This document shows, in pieces, positions 7,130 through 16,933 of a stretch of 64,000 bases of DNA; within the stretch, counting starts at the first letter, position 1; the number at the start of each line of letters is the position of its first letter. This DNA is from Candidatus Oscillibacter excrementigallinarum (GTDB lineage: Bacteria; Bacillota; Clostridia; Oscillospirales; Oscillospiraceae). The notes beneath the pieces were generated by a model that searched no databases, was not told the DNA's origin, and was given only the letters and a program-made list of their open reading frames with translations. Location of the stretch: NCBI GenBank assembly GCA_019118245.1, contig DWZJ01000005.1:1-64000 (forward strand), given 5' to 3'. A program made the translations under genes and the position numbers.

Positions 7130-8506
7130 ATGAAGTTTGAGGAATATCTGGATTCCCTGCGGGGCAAGTCCGTGGCCGTCATCGGCATCGGCGTCAGCAA
7201 CCAGCCCCTGATCCGGCTGCTGCTGGACCGGGGCGTGGCGGTCACCGCCTGTGACAAAAAATCCCGGGAGGCCCTGGGGCCCCTGGGCGACGAGCTGGAA
7301 CAGCACGGCTGCCGCCTCCAGCTGGGGGAGGACTACCTGAAGGACCTGACGGAGGACGTGATCTTCCGCACCCCCGGCCTGCGGCCCGACGTGCCGGAGC
7401 TGTCGGCGGCGGTGGAGCGTGGGAGCCGGCTCACCAGCGAGATGGAGGTCTTTTTTGAGGTCTGCCCCTGCGGGGAAATCGCCGTCACCGGCTCCGACGG
7501 CAAGACGACCACCACCACCATCATCGCAAAGCTGCTGGAGGCCGCCGGACGCACCGTCCACCTGGGGGGCAACATCGGCCACCCGCTGCTGTGCGACACG
7601 CCGGACATCCATCCCGGCGACCTGGCGGTGCTGGAGCTCAGCTCCTTCCAGCTGATGACCATGGAGCGGAGCCCCCACATCGCCGTCATGACGAATCTGT
7701 CCCCCAACCACCTGGACGTCCACAAGAGCTACCAGGAGTATATTGCTGCCAAGGAGAATATCTTTATACACCAGACGGCCCAGGATATTGCAATCTTCAA
7801 TGCCGACAACGAGGGGACCTGCCGCTGCGCGGAAAAGGCCCCGGGCCGGGTGCGGTGGTTCTCCCGGAAGCGGGAGGTGGCGGACGGCGTGTTCCTCCGG
7901 GGCACGTCCATCGTCTGCCGGGGTCCCCTGGGGGAGCGGGTGGTGCTGGACACCGCCGACATCAAGCTGCCCGGCGTCCACAACATCGAGAACTACATGG
8001 CCGCCATTGCCGCCGTGGACGGGATGGTGTCCGATGAGACCATCCGGGACTTCGCCCGGACCTTTGGCGGCGTGGAGCACCGGATCGAGCTGGTGCGGGA
8101 GCTGGACGGGGTCCGATGGTACAACGACTCCATCGCCTCCAGCCCCAGCCGCACCATCGCCGGGCTCCGGTCCTTCCCCGAGAAGGTCATCCTGATCGCC
8201 GGAGGCAAGGACAAGGGCATCTCCTATGACGCCATCGGCCCGGAGATCAACGAGCACGTGAAGGCCCTGATCCTCTGTGGCGCCACCGCCGGGGTCATCC
8301 GGGCCGCCGCGGAGAAGGCCGCCAACTTCACCGGCCTGCCCATCACGGAGGTGGACAGCTACCCCGCTGCGGTGGAGCTGGCCCGCGAGACGGCGCAGCC
8401 CGGCGACGTGGTGCTGCTGTCCCCGGCCAGCACCTCCTTTGACCGCTTCGCCAACTTCATGGAGCGGGGCAAGGTCTTTAAGGACCTGGTGAACGCCCTG
8501 AAATAA
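7130..8506 (+). CDS. murD: UDP-N-acetylmuramoyl-L-alanine--D-glutamate ligase
   Basis: MurD adds D-glutamate to UDP-MurNAc-L-Ala with ATP in cytoplasmic peptidoglycan precursor synthesis. The 458-aa product shows the Mur ligase ATP site VTGSDGKTTTT (about residue 120), NLSPNHLDVHKS in the central domain, and the C-terminal ligase domain with VRWYNDSIASSP. The P-loop has S-D in place of the more common T-N. The track start is a GTG overlapping the ribosome site GAGGAG; the ATG at 7130 is the better start. yunB and ligA follow on the same strand. Confidence 0.95.
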   Translation: MKFEEYLDSLRGKSVAVIGIGVSNQPLIRLLLDRGVAVTACDKKSREALGPLGDELEQHGCRLQLGEDYLKDLTEDVIFRTPGLRPDVPELSAAVERGSRLTSEMEVFFEVCPCGEIAVTGSDGKTTTTTIIAKLLEAAGRTVHLGGNIGHPLLCDTPDIHPGDLAVLELSSFQLMTMERSPHIAVMTNLSPNHLDVHKSYQEYIAAKENIFIHQTAQDIAIFNADNEGTCRCAEKAPGRVRWFSRKREVADGVFLRGTSIVCRGPLGERVVLDTADIKLPGVHNIENYMAAIAAVDGMVSDETIRDFARTFGGVEHRIELVRELDGVRWYNDSIASSPSRTIAGLRSFPEKVILIAGGKDKGISYDAIGPEINEHVKALILCGATAGVIRAAAEKAANFTGLPITEVDSYPAAVELARETAQPGDVVLLSPASTSFDRFANFMERGKVFKDLVNALK

Positions 8507-8551
8507 GGCCAGGCCGCCCCCGCATACAATGGCAGGAAGGGGGTGGCGCCC

Positions 8552-9259
8552 ATGATCTGGCGCGGATTTTACTTCTACCGCCGGCGGATGGACCGGCGGA
8601 GGGTGCTGCGGGCCCTGCTCTTTCTCACCATGGCCCTGCTGCTGACGGTGCTCTTCATCGCCGCCACCCAGATGCGGCCCCTGCTGGAGAGCATGGCCAC
8701 CACCCGGGTGTCCAACACCGTCACCCGCATCGTCAGCGAGGCGGTGTACGAGGCCATCGAGCAGGGGGAACTCCAGTATGACGGCCTGGTGGCCTTTGAG
8801 AAGGACACGGAGGGCCACATCACCGCCGTGCGGAGCAACATGGCGGCCTTCAACCACCTGCAGGCGGAGATCCTGGACACCGTCCTGACCCGCATCAGCC
8901 AGGTGCCTACCGGGGATCTGTCCATTCCCATCGGCAGCCTGACGGGCTCGGCCCTGCTGGCGGGGCGGGGCCCCCGGATCAGCGTGCGGATGGAGTCGGT
9001 GGGCTCGTCGGAGGCCAACTTCCGCAACGCCTTCACCTCCGCCGGCATCAACCAGACGAAACACCAGATCATTTTGACGGTGGATGTCTCCGTCAGCATT
9101 CTGCTGCCGGGATTCCGCACCGCCACCAAGGTGTCCAACTCCTTCATCGTGGCGGAGACGGTGATCGTGGGAACAGTGCCGGACACCTACACCTATTTCT
9201 CCACAGACCCGGATACCTATGAAGAGGATCTGAAGGACTATATTCTGAACAACAGCTGA
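8552..9259 (+). CDS. yunB: Sporulation protein YunB
   Basis: The 235-aa protein matches YunB, a sporulation protein of the mother-cell (sigma-E) programme in Bacillus. It has a basic N-terminus, one membrane helix (ALLFLTMALLLTVLFIAAT) and the conserved motifs NTVTRIVSEAV and VPTGDLSIPIGSLTGSALLAGRGP. The biochemical role is unknown. The ATG at 8552 has AAGGGGG upstream; the GTG at 8543 lies within that site. It sits between murD and ligA. Confidence 0.9.
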   Translation: MIWRGFYFYRRRMDRRRVLRALLFLTMALLLTVLFIAATQMRPLLESMATTRVSNTVTRIVSEAVYEAIEQGELQYDGLVAFEKDTEGHITAVRSNMAAFNHLQAEILDTVLTRISQVPTGDLSIPIGSLTGSALLAGRGPRISVRMESVGSSEANFRNAFTSAGINQTKHQIILTVDVSVSILLPGFRTATKVSNSFIVAETVIVGTVPDTYTYFSTDPDTYEEDLKDYILNNS

Positions 9260-11317
<2,058 letters not shown>

Positions 11318-11323
11318 ACAGGG

Positions 11324-11350
11324 AAGCGGGGGCTGACGCCCCCGCTTTTT
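11324..11350 (+). terminator. Terminator after ligA
   Basis: AAGCGGGGGC-TGAC-GCCCCCGCTT and a T-run. The T-run touches the stop codon of the convergent HTH gene. Confidence 0.88.
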
Positions 11351-12420
11351 CAGTCGCTCTCCAGGCCCCAGAACAGCTGCCGCTCTAGGGCGTCCTGCAT
11401 CTCCTTCGCCGTCATCAGGCGCTCCGCCAGGGCCTCGTCCACGGTGTCCGGATAGGTAATGGAGAGAGCACCGTCTTCCAGATCGTAGATGGCGTATGGC
11501 TTTTCCTCCCAGCGGGTACGGATCGCCAGTTCCGACTGCCCGTCTCCGTCCCAGTCCACGTTGGCAAATCCCCGGCTGTCCTTTACGGTCAGCAGGCATT
11601 CCACCTGCCAGTTATCCCATCCGTTTCCCAGCCAGAAGTTCCAGGTATACAAGGAGGCATTGCCTGTGGGGTCCGGGTAGGCGTCCACATACTCATAGCT
11701 GATATCCAGGTAGCCGAATAGGGTGTCCAGGGTCTCCGGGTTGTAATCCATGCCCATACTGCTGCCGACGATATCCATTTCTGTATAATAGGGATAGCCT
11801 GTATTTTCACACACCGTGGCGGTCCCCTGATAGGTCAGGCGGTTCCAGCGGTACTCCAGGTGGTATCCGACGGGATACGTCCCCGGAGTCCCCACTTCCT
11901 GCTCCGTCTGAATGGCGTCGAAGTCGATGTCCTCGCCGCAGCGGAGCCGCAGCAGGTGGCCCGTGTTGGGGACGTCGATGTAAATATAATTCACACCATC
12001 CACTGTCTCCTTCAGGACGATGGAAGAGTACCAGTAATCCTTGTACTCTATCATCAGCGCCCATGCCGCCACCACAGCAGTCACCGCCAGCAGCACCAGC
12101 ACCGCCCCCAGCCGCTGCCAGGAGCGCCGCCGTTCCTTCCGCACGCTGGCCCGGGAGATCGTCAAAAGGTTCTGCATGGATTCCTCCGCTCCTTTCTGTT
12201 CCGCGCGCTCCTGCCGGCGGCAGGCCATCAGCTCCGCCACCGTCAGCTCCAGCGCCGCCGCCAGGGGCTCCAGCAGCGTCACATCCGGGAAGCTCAGGCC
12301 CCGCTCCCATTTGCTCACCGCCTTGTCCGTCACGTGGAGGGCCTCCGCCAGCTGCAGCTGGGTCAGGCCACGCGCCCGGCGGTTCTCCGCGATGAATTGC
12401 CCGAAGGCGTGCATGTCCAT
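11350..12420 (-). CDS. XRE-family HTH regulator with single membrane span and extracytoplasmic domain (copy 2)
   Basis: The 356-aa paralogue of the protein at 4440-5462 has the same plan: HTH (LTQLQLAEALHVTDKAVSKWERG), the MACRRQ...AEQKGAEESMQNLL linker, one membrane helix (LGAVLVLLAVTAVVAAW), and an outer domain ending in DWDGDGQSELAIRTRWEEKPYAIYD. The track frame extends to 12843, but the ATG at 12420 is correct because GAGGTGA and a promoter lie just upstream. The outer domain has diverged much more than the HTH and linker, which suggests different external signals. The signal is unknown. Confidence 0.82.
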   Translation of the reverse strand: MDMHAFGQFIAENRRARGLTQLQLAEALHVTDKAVSKWERGLSFPDVTLLEPLAAALELTVAELMACRRQERAEQKGAEESMQNLLTISRASVRKERRRSWQRLGAVLVLLAVTAVVAAWALMIEYKDYWYSSIVLKETVDGVNYIYIDVPNTGHLLRLRCGEDIDFDAIQTEQEVGTPGTYPVGYHLEYRWNRLTYQGTATVCENTGYPYYTEMDIVGSSMGMDYNPETLDTLFGYLDISYEYVDAYPDPTGNASLYTWNFWLGNGWDNWQVECLLTVKDSRGFANVDWDGDGQSELAIRTRWEEKPYAIYDLEDGALSITYPDTVDEALAERLMTAKEMQDALERQLFWGLESD

Positions 12421-12438
12421 GGTCCTCACCTCGGGTCC

Positions 12439-12467
12439 AGTGTACCCCAGCCGGGGGAAAAAGGCAA
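12439..12467 (-). promoter_or_regulatory. Promoter of the second HTH membrane regulator
   Basis: Minus-strand TTGCCT, a 17-bp spacer and TACACT, followed by GGACCCGAGGTGA as in copy 1. The identical 21-nt stretch spans the -10 box, the start of transcription and the ribosome site. Confidence 0.75.
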
Positions 12468-12697
12468 TCAACCAGAAGTCGAGAGGGGTTTTTTCCGTGG
12501 CATCGGCTTGTCTCAGTTGGGTTTTTGTATTGAATGTATAAAAACATAACAAACTTTTGTGCATTTCATCAATAGTATCAAGGGACCTTCCCTGAAACAT
12601 TATCCAGTTCGGCCATAGACACAGGCGGCCTGCCGTGGTATCTTTTTTAGGCACCAGCGGGGAGCTGGTAGTTTGATACAGAAAGGATGTGTTTCCC

Positions 12698-12943
12698 ATG
12701 CGACTGCGTTCCGAAGCGGACATCGAACAGTTCCTGGACGCCGTCAACCAGTGCGGCGGCGACGTGTACCTGAAGAGCCCGGAGGGAGACATTTTTAATT
12801 TGAAGTCCTCCATGTCCCGGTATATCGCCATCGGCCGCCTCATCGAGGAGCAGGGCGATACCCTGGAGCTCTTTGCCGACCGGAAAGAGGATCAGGCCCG
12901 CCTCATGCCCCTGGTGGAGGACCTGATGAAGAACGAGGACTGA
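12698..12943 (+). CDS. HPr-like small protein lacking the phosphorylation histidine
   Basis: This 81-aa cytosolic protein resembles the HPr fold family: ADIEQFLDAVNQCGGDVYLKS, then FNLKSSMSRYIAIGRL, which corresponds to the KSIMG-type helix of HPr, and a C-terminal acidic helix. The active-site histidine region of true HPr is absent, so a phosphocarrier role is unlikely. A regulatory or orphan HPr-like role is an inference. The ATG at 12698 has AAAGGA at 10 nt; the track GTG overlaps that site. It ends at a two-way terminator shared with cotJC. Confidence 0.55.
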   Translation: MRLRSEADIEQFLDAVNQCGGDVYLKSPEGDIFNLKSSMSRYIAIGRLIEEQGDTLELFADRKEDQARLMPLVEDLMKNED

Positions 12944-12956
12944 GTCCCCGCAAAAA

Positions 12957-12989
12957 GCGCCCGCCCCGAAAGCTCGGGGCGGGCGTTTT
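12957..12989. terminator. Bidirectional terminator
   Basis: GCGCCCGCCCCGA-AAGC-TCGGGGCGGGCG has T-runs on both strands. It serves the HPr-like gene (+) and cotJC (-). Confidence 0.88.
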
Positions 12990-12993
12990 CCGT

Positions 12994-13590
12994 TCACTTG
13001 TCAAAGGACGGGTTCACGAAGTACACGTTCTTCTCGTTCATCTTGTCCTTGGCAAGGCGCAGTCCCTCGCCGAACCGCTGGAAGTGGACGATCTCCCGGG
13101 CCCGGAGGAACTTGATGGCGTCGTTCACGTCCGGGTCGTCGGAGAGCCGCAGGATGTTGTCGTAGGTGACCCGGGCCTTCTGCTCGGCGGCCAGGTCCTC
13201 CGTCAGGTCGGCGATCAGGTCACCCTTCACCGCCATGCTGGCGGCGCTCCAGGGGAAGCCAGAGGCGGCGGTGGGATATACGCCGGTGGTCCGGTCCACG
13301 AAGTAGGTATCAAAGCCCGCGGTCTTGATTTGGTCCTCGGTGAGGTCCCGGGTCAGCTGGTGGACGATGGCGCCGATCATCTCCAGGTGGCCCAGCTCCT
13401 CGGTGCCGATGTCCGTCAGCAGCCCTTTCAATTCTGCGTAGGGCATGGAGTACCGCTGGCTCAGGTACCGCAGGGACGCGCCCAGCTCGCCGTCGGGCCC
13501 GCCGTACTGGGAGATGATGATGGACGCCAGCCTGGGGTTGGTGTTCTTGATCTTCACCGGGTACTGGAGCTTCTTCTCATAGATGAACAT
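12994..13590 (-). CDS. cotJC: Spore coat protein CotJC (manganese catalase-like)
   Basis: CotJC is a spore coat protein of the ferritin-like, manganese catalase family. The 198-aa product has the di-metal ligand pattern in EELGHLEMIGAIVHQLT and in LAAEQKARVTYDNIL and REIVHFQRFGEGL. The start ATG overlaps the TGA of the upstream cotJAB gene by one base, so they are translationally coupled. It is most likely made in the mother cell during sporulation. Confidence 0.93.
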   Translation of the reverse strand: MFIYEKKLQYPVKIKNTNPRLASIIISQYGGPDGELGASLRYLSQRYSMPYAELKGLLTDIGTEELGHLEMIGAIVHQLTRDLTEDQIKTAGFDTYFVDRTTGVYPTAASGFPWSAASMAVKGDLIADLTEDLAAEQKARVTYDNILRLSDDPDVNDAIKFLRAREIVHFQRFGEGLRLAKDKMNEKNVYFVNPSFDK

Positions 13591-14078
13591 CAGGCATTGC
13601 CTCCTTCCTCCCAGGGCCACGGGTCTTTCAGCCAGGCGAAGCCGTCCTCCGGCGTCAGGTCCGTCTGCAGCAGGGGACCGTACATCTTCTGGTACTTCTC
13701 CCGGCCCTCCCTGGCCAGCTTGATATAGGACCAGTACAGCTGCAGGGCCTCCTGGTCCTGGGCGTGGGTGGTGAGGTACAGCCCCAGCTCGTCGATGGCG
13801 AAGTCCAGGGCCATCAGCTCCACCAGGGCGGTGTTGGCCATCTTCGTCTTGGCCTGGATGGCCGCCTTGAAGGGCAGGTCCAGCCCGGGGAACAGGGTGC
13901 CGGTCTGCAGGGCCTCCATCCGGCTGTAGCGGACGGGGTTCTCCTCCTGCATGGGGACAAATGGAAACGCCATGGACGCGCAGGTGCCGGGCAGGGAGCC
14001 CTGGCCGGGCTGGCAGCCGCCGGACGGCGTGGACGGCACGGACGGCGTCGTGGGCGTGTTGGTGTTGGGTTTCTCCAT
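13590..14078 (-). CDS. cotJAB: CotJA-CotJB fusion, spore coat protein
   Basis: This single 162-aa ORF joins two proteins that are normally separate. After a Pro/Thr-rich N-terminus, residues about 40-70 match CotJA (PFVPMQEENPVRYSRMEALQTGTLFPGLDLPF). Residues about 80-162 match CotJB (ALDFAIDELGLYLTTHAQDQEALQLYWSYIKLAREGREKYQKMYGPL...DPWPWE). There is no stop or ribosome site between them. The ATG at 14078 has AAGGAGG 12 nt upstream. The cotJC start codon overlaps its stop. The track reports a longer frame to 14555 that is not supported. Confidence 0.82.
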   Translation of the reverse strand: MEKPNTNTPTTPSVPSTPSGGCQPGQGSLPGTCASMAFPFVPMQEENPVRYSRMEALQTGTLFPGLDLPFKAAIQAKTKMANTALVELMALDFAIDELGLYLTTHAQDQEALQLYWSYIKLAREGREKYQKMYGPLLQTDLTPEDGFAWLKDPWPWEEGGNA

Positions 14079-14171
14079 TCTCGATGGATGCCTCCTTCTG
14101 TGGCAGGGGTGCGCATGGAGTCCATGCGCCCATGCCATCCTATGCGGAGACGGGCCGGGAGGAGCCTGCCC

Positions 14172-14200
14172 TTGATTTCCACCGCCTGAGCCGCTATAAT
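14172..14200 (+). promoter_or_regulatory. Promoter of cwlD
   Basis: TTGATT, a 17-bp spacer and TATAAT, about 50 bp before the cwlD start. Confidence 0.75.
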
Positions 14201-14253
14201 CGGGAATATGGGACCAGCAGGCGGGAATAGGCTTTCCACAGGAGGTGCCGCCT

Positions 14254-14976
14254 GTGATCATTCTGATCCGTAAGCGCCATGTGGCGTATGCGTTGCTGCT
14301 GTGTGGTTTCGTTGCCGGGCTCTTCGCCGTTCTGTGGCATGGGAATGCCGCCTTCACGGCGGCGTTCGCCCCAGGGGAAGAGGCCCCTGTCACCGTGGTG
14401 GTGGACGCCGGCCACGGCGGGGAGGACGGCGGTGCCGTGGCCGGTGACGGCACGGTGGAGAGCGGCCTAAACCTCTCCATCGCCCAGCGGGTGCGGGACC
14501 TGCTGACCTTCGCCGGGGTGCCCACCGCCGTCACCCGGGAGGGGGAGGACGCCATCTACGACCCCGGCAGCGCCACCCTCCGGGAGAAGAAGGTGTCAGA
14601 CCTCCACAACCGGGTGGCACTGGTGAACGATATCCCGAATGCGATCCTGCTGAGCATCCACCAGAACAGCCTGCCGTCGTCGCCCTCCACCCAGGGGGCC
14701 CAGGCCTTCTGGAACCGGCAGGAGGGGGCGGAGGAGCTGGCGGAGTCCGTCCAGACGGCCCTGAACGGCACCATCAATGCCGGAAATGAGAAGAAGGCGA
14801 CCCAGGTGCCGTCCTCCGTGTACTTGATGAAGGAGATCACGGTTCCCGGCGTGCTGGTGGAGTGCGGCTTTCTCTCCAACGCCGCGGAGACGGAGCGGCT
14901 GAAGGACCCGGGGTATCAGACAAAGCTGGCGGCGGCCATCGCGGCGGGCGTACTGACAATTAGAAATGAGGAATGA
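14254..14976 (+). CDS. cwlD: N-acetylmuramoyl-L-alanine amidase CwlD-like
   Basis: This zinc amidase (Amidase_3 fold) removes peptide side chains from muramic acid and in sporulation starts muramic-delta-lactam formation in the spore cortex. The 240-aa product has an N-terminal membrane helix (VAYALLLCGFVAGLFAVLW), the zinc motif DAGHGGEDGG, LSIHQNS and the catalytic VLVECGFLSN. The start is GTG 14254 with AGGAGG 8 nt before; the track GTG at 14245 lies on that site. The last five residues (IRNEE) and the TGA stop lie inside a dispersed repeat. CwlD is preferred over other amidases because of length and the sporulation context. Confidence 0.85.
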   Translation: MIILIRKRHVAYALLLCGFVAGLFAVLWHGNAAFTAAFAPGEEAPVTVVVDAGHGGEDGGAVAGDGTVESGLNLSIAQRVRDLLTFAGVPTAVTREGEDAIYDPGSATLREKKVSDLHNRVALVNDIPNAILLSIHQNSLPSSPSTQGAQAFWNRQEGAEELAESVQTALNGTINAGNEKKATQVPSSVYLMKEITVPGVLVECGFLSNAAETERLKDPGYQTKLAAAIAAGVLTIRNEE

Positions 14977-15072
14977 GGAATTTTGGTGTCCGGCGGAGCC
15001 GGACAAATTGAAATCGTTCCGCCTGCGGCGGAACACATCAATTTCTAACTCCTAATTCCTAACTCCTAACTC
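14958..15072 (+). repeat. Palindromic heptad-end repeat, copy A
   Basis: AATTAGAAATGAGGAATGAGGAA at the left, hairpin GTCCGGCGGAGCCGGAC, hairpin GTTCCGCCTGCGGCGGAAC, then AATTTCTAACTCCTAATTCCTAACTCCTAACTC at the right. The ends are imperfectly complementary. It contains the cwlD stop codon and ends just before the radA ribosome site. Same orientation as copy B, opposite to C and D. Confidence 0.92.
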
Positions 15073-15088
15073 ACCATGGGAGGTTGCA

Positions 15089-16468
15089 ATGAAGCCAAAG
15101 ACCCTCTTCTACTGCACGGAGTGCGGCAATGAGATGCCCAAGTGGGCGGGGAAGTGCCCGGCCTGTGGAGCGTGGAATACCATTGTGGAGCAGCCCCAGG
15201 CCGCCAAGGCGGCAGGGAAGGGGGGTGTCTCCCGTCCGGCGGGAGGGGGGACCCTCCGCCGGGCCCGGCCGGTGACGGAGCTGGAGGCGGATGAGGAGAT
15301 CCGGTTCCCCACCGGCATGGGGGAGCTGGACCGGGTCCTGGGCGGCGGCGCCGTCAAGGGTTCCCTGGTGCTGGTGGGCGGCGCGCCGGGAATCGGCAAG
15401 TCCACGCTCATGCTCCAGATCTGCGAGAGCCTGTGCCGGGAGAACAAGGTGCTGTATGTATCCGGCGAGGAGTCGGAGCACCAGTTAAAGCTCCGGGCCC
15501 GGCGGCTGAACGTCCAGAGCGAACGGCTGTTCGTCATCTCCGAGACCAGCCTGGGGGACGTGCTGGAGTCCGTGGCGGCGGAGACGCCGGACGTGCTGAT
15601 CGTGGACTCCATCCAGACCCTTTACAACGACGCCCTGGAGTCCCCGGCCGGCAGCGTCAGCCAGGTGAAGGACTGCACCATGGCTCTCATGCAGCTGGCA
15701 AAAGGGCAGGGCATCACGGTGTTCGTCATCGGACACGTCAACAAGGAGGGCTCCATTGCCGGGCCCAAGGTCCTGGAGCACATGGTGGACTGCGTGCTGT
15801 ACTTCGAGGGGGACCAGCACACCGCCTACCGCATCCTGCGGGCGGCAAAGAACCGCTTCGGCGCCACCAATGAGATCGGCGTCTTTGAGATGCGGGACAG
15901 CGGTCTCCAGGAGGTGGAGAACCCCTCGGAAATGCTGCTGTCCGGCCGGCCGGAGGACGCTCCCGGCACCTGCGTCACCTGTGTGATGGAGGGGGCCCGG
16001 CCGGTGCTGGCGGAGATCCAGGCGCTGGCGGTGTCGTCTCCGGCGGGAAATCCCCGCCGCACCAGCAACGGCTTTGACTACAACCGGTTCGCCATGCTGC
16101 TGGCGGTGCTGGAGAAGCGAGGGGGGCTGAAGGTCTCCGCCTGCGACGCGTACCTGAACATCATCGGCGGGCTGAATCTGGACGAGCCCGCGGCGGACCT
16201 GGCGGCGGTGATCGCCCTGGCCTCCAGCTATCTGGACCGGCCGGTTCCGACGGATCTGGTGGCCATCGGGGAGGTGGGCCTCACCGGGGAGCTGCGGTCC
16301 GTCAGCCAGCTGGGCCAGCGGGTCAGCGAGGTCCGGCGGCTGGGCTTCACCCAGTGTCTTATCCCGTCCCGCCGGACCGGGGAGCTCCCGGCGCCGGAGG
16401 GGCTTCGCCTGATCCCGGTGCGGAATATCGGTGAGGCGATCCGAGCCGCCCTGCGTCCGTCGGGATAA
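15089..16468 (+). CDS. radA: DNA repair protein RadA/Sms
   Basis: RadA is a RecA-related hexameric helicase that promotes branch migration of recombination intermediates. The 459-aa protein has a four-cysteine zinc finger (CTECGNEMPKWAGKCPACG), Walker A GGAPGIGKSTLM (about residues 97-108), Walker B VLIVDSIQT, the RadA motif KNRFG, and the C-terminal Lon-protease-like domain. The start ATG has GGGAGG upstream. It lies between two copies of the dispersed repeat. Confidence 0.96.
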   Translation: MKPKTLFYCTECGNEMPKWAGKCPACGAWNTIVEQPQAAKAAGKGGVSRPAGGGTLRRARPVTELEADEEIRFPTGMGELDRVLGGGAVKGSLVLVGGAPGIGKSTLMLQICESLCRENKVLYVSGEESEHQLKLRARRLNVQSERLFVISETSLGDVLESVAAETPDVLIVDSIQTLYNDALESPAGSVSQVKDCTMALMQLAKGQGITVFVIGHVNKEGSIAGPKVLEHMVDCVLYFEGDQHTAYRILRAAKNRFGATNEIGVFEMRDSGLQEVENPSEMLLSGRPEDAPGTCVTCVMEGARPVLAEIQALAVSSPAGNPRRTSNGFDYNRFAMLLAVLEKRGGLKVSACDAYLNIIGGLNLDEPAADLAAVIALASSYLDRPVPTDLVAIGEVGLTGELRSVSQLGQRVSEVRRLGFTQCLIPSRRTGELPAPEGLRLIPVRNIGEAIRAALRPSG

Positions 16469-16580
16469 AGTGGACGCAGGCGCCGCCCAGGGCGGGGAGG
16501 CCTGCCGCCGCGGCGCTGTCCAATGTGCAGACGCCGTCCTGCTGATACACGCATTGGCTGGTACAGGGGATCCAACTCAT
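16359..16580 (-). CDS. Small cysteine-containing protein overlapping the radA 3' end
   Basis: The N-terminal half (MSWIPCTSQCVYQQDGVCTLDS...GGACVHF) resembles a family of short clostridial Cys proteins with the pattern C-X3-C-X-Y-X3-G-X-C...C. These are often mis-annotated as hydroxymyristoyl-ACP dehydratase. Family members normally stop soon after the last cysteine, but this ORF runs on, antisense to radA, for about 35 residues of low-complexity sequence. The ribosome site is weak. It may be a real small gene whose stop has been lost, or a remnant. Confidence 0.45.
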   Translation of the reverse strand: MSWIPCTSQCVYQQDGVCTLDSAAAAGLPALGGACVHFIPTDAGRLGSPHRYSAPGSGEAPPAPGAPRSGGTG

Positions 16581-16641
16581 CACACATCATCCCAATCTCA
16601 AAGGATTTGGGATTAGCTTGACCGGAAACCGCCGGTTTTAT

Positions 16642-16757
16642 GAGTTAGGAATGAGGAACTAGGAATTTCGGAGTCCGGCAAAGCCGGACAAATTTTAGTC
16701 GTTCCGCCAGCGGCGGAATACATCAATTCCTAACTCCTAATTCCTAATTGCTCATTG
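16642..16757 (+). repeat. Palindromic heptad-end repeat, copy B
   Basis: GAGTTAGGAATGAGGAACTAGGAATTTC, hairpin GTCCGGCAAAGCCGGAC, hairpin GTTCCGCCAGCGGCGGAAT, then AATTCCTAACTCCTAATTCCTAATTG. It lies in the 465-bp gap between radA and the Xer recombinase gene; the rest of that gap carries the small Cys ORF and an AT-rich hairpin. Confidence 0.92.
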
Positions 16758-16791
16758 TCAGAGGGAAGGAGGTTTTGCGGGCAGATAGATG

Positions 16792-16819
16792 ATTGAACAA
16801 AATAAAAATTTTGTTCAAT
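16792..16819 (+). promoter_or_regulatory. AT-rich 12-bp inverted repeat ahead of the Xer gene
   Basis: ATTGAACAAAAT, AAAA, ATTTTGTTCAAT is a perfect 12-bp inverted repeat in an otherwise GC-rich leader. It begins about 20 nt after an AAGGAGG at 16766. It could be an operator or RNA hairpin controlling the recombinase gene; the role is inferred only from position and symmetry. Confidence 0.45.
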
Positions 16820-16933
16820 TTAGGGGGGGCCAGACCGCTCTGGAGCCGTTTTCAGGCCCACGGCTCTGCCTGGGGCCCTCCGGCGGCCGCTCCAGCGGCT
16901 GCGCCCGGCATCTGCCTGCATACAAATATCGTT

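Noticed and set aside
16792-16819. The GAAC-N14-GTTC palindrome as a LexA box
   Set aside because: LexA sites have a 4-bp spacing between the half-sites; here it is 14 bp.
16793-16933. N-terminal extension of the Xer recombinase from TTG 16793
   Set aside because: Similarity to the family starts at 16934; the extension passes through the AT-rich palindrome and a Pro/Ala-rich stretch, and the AAGGAGG is 20 nt from that TTG.
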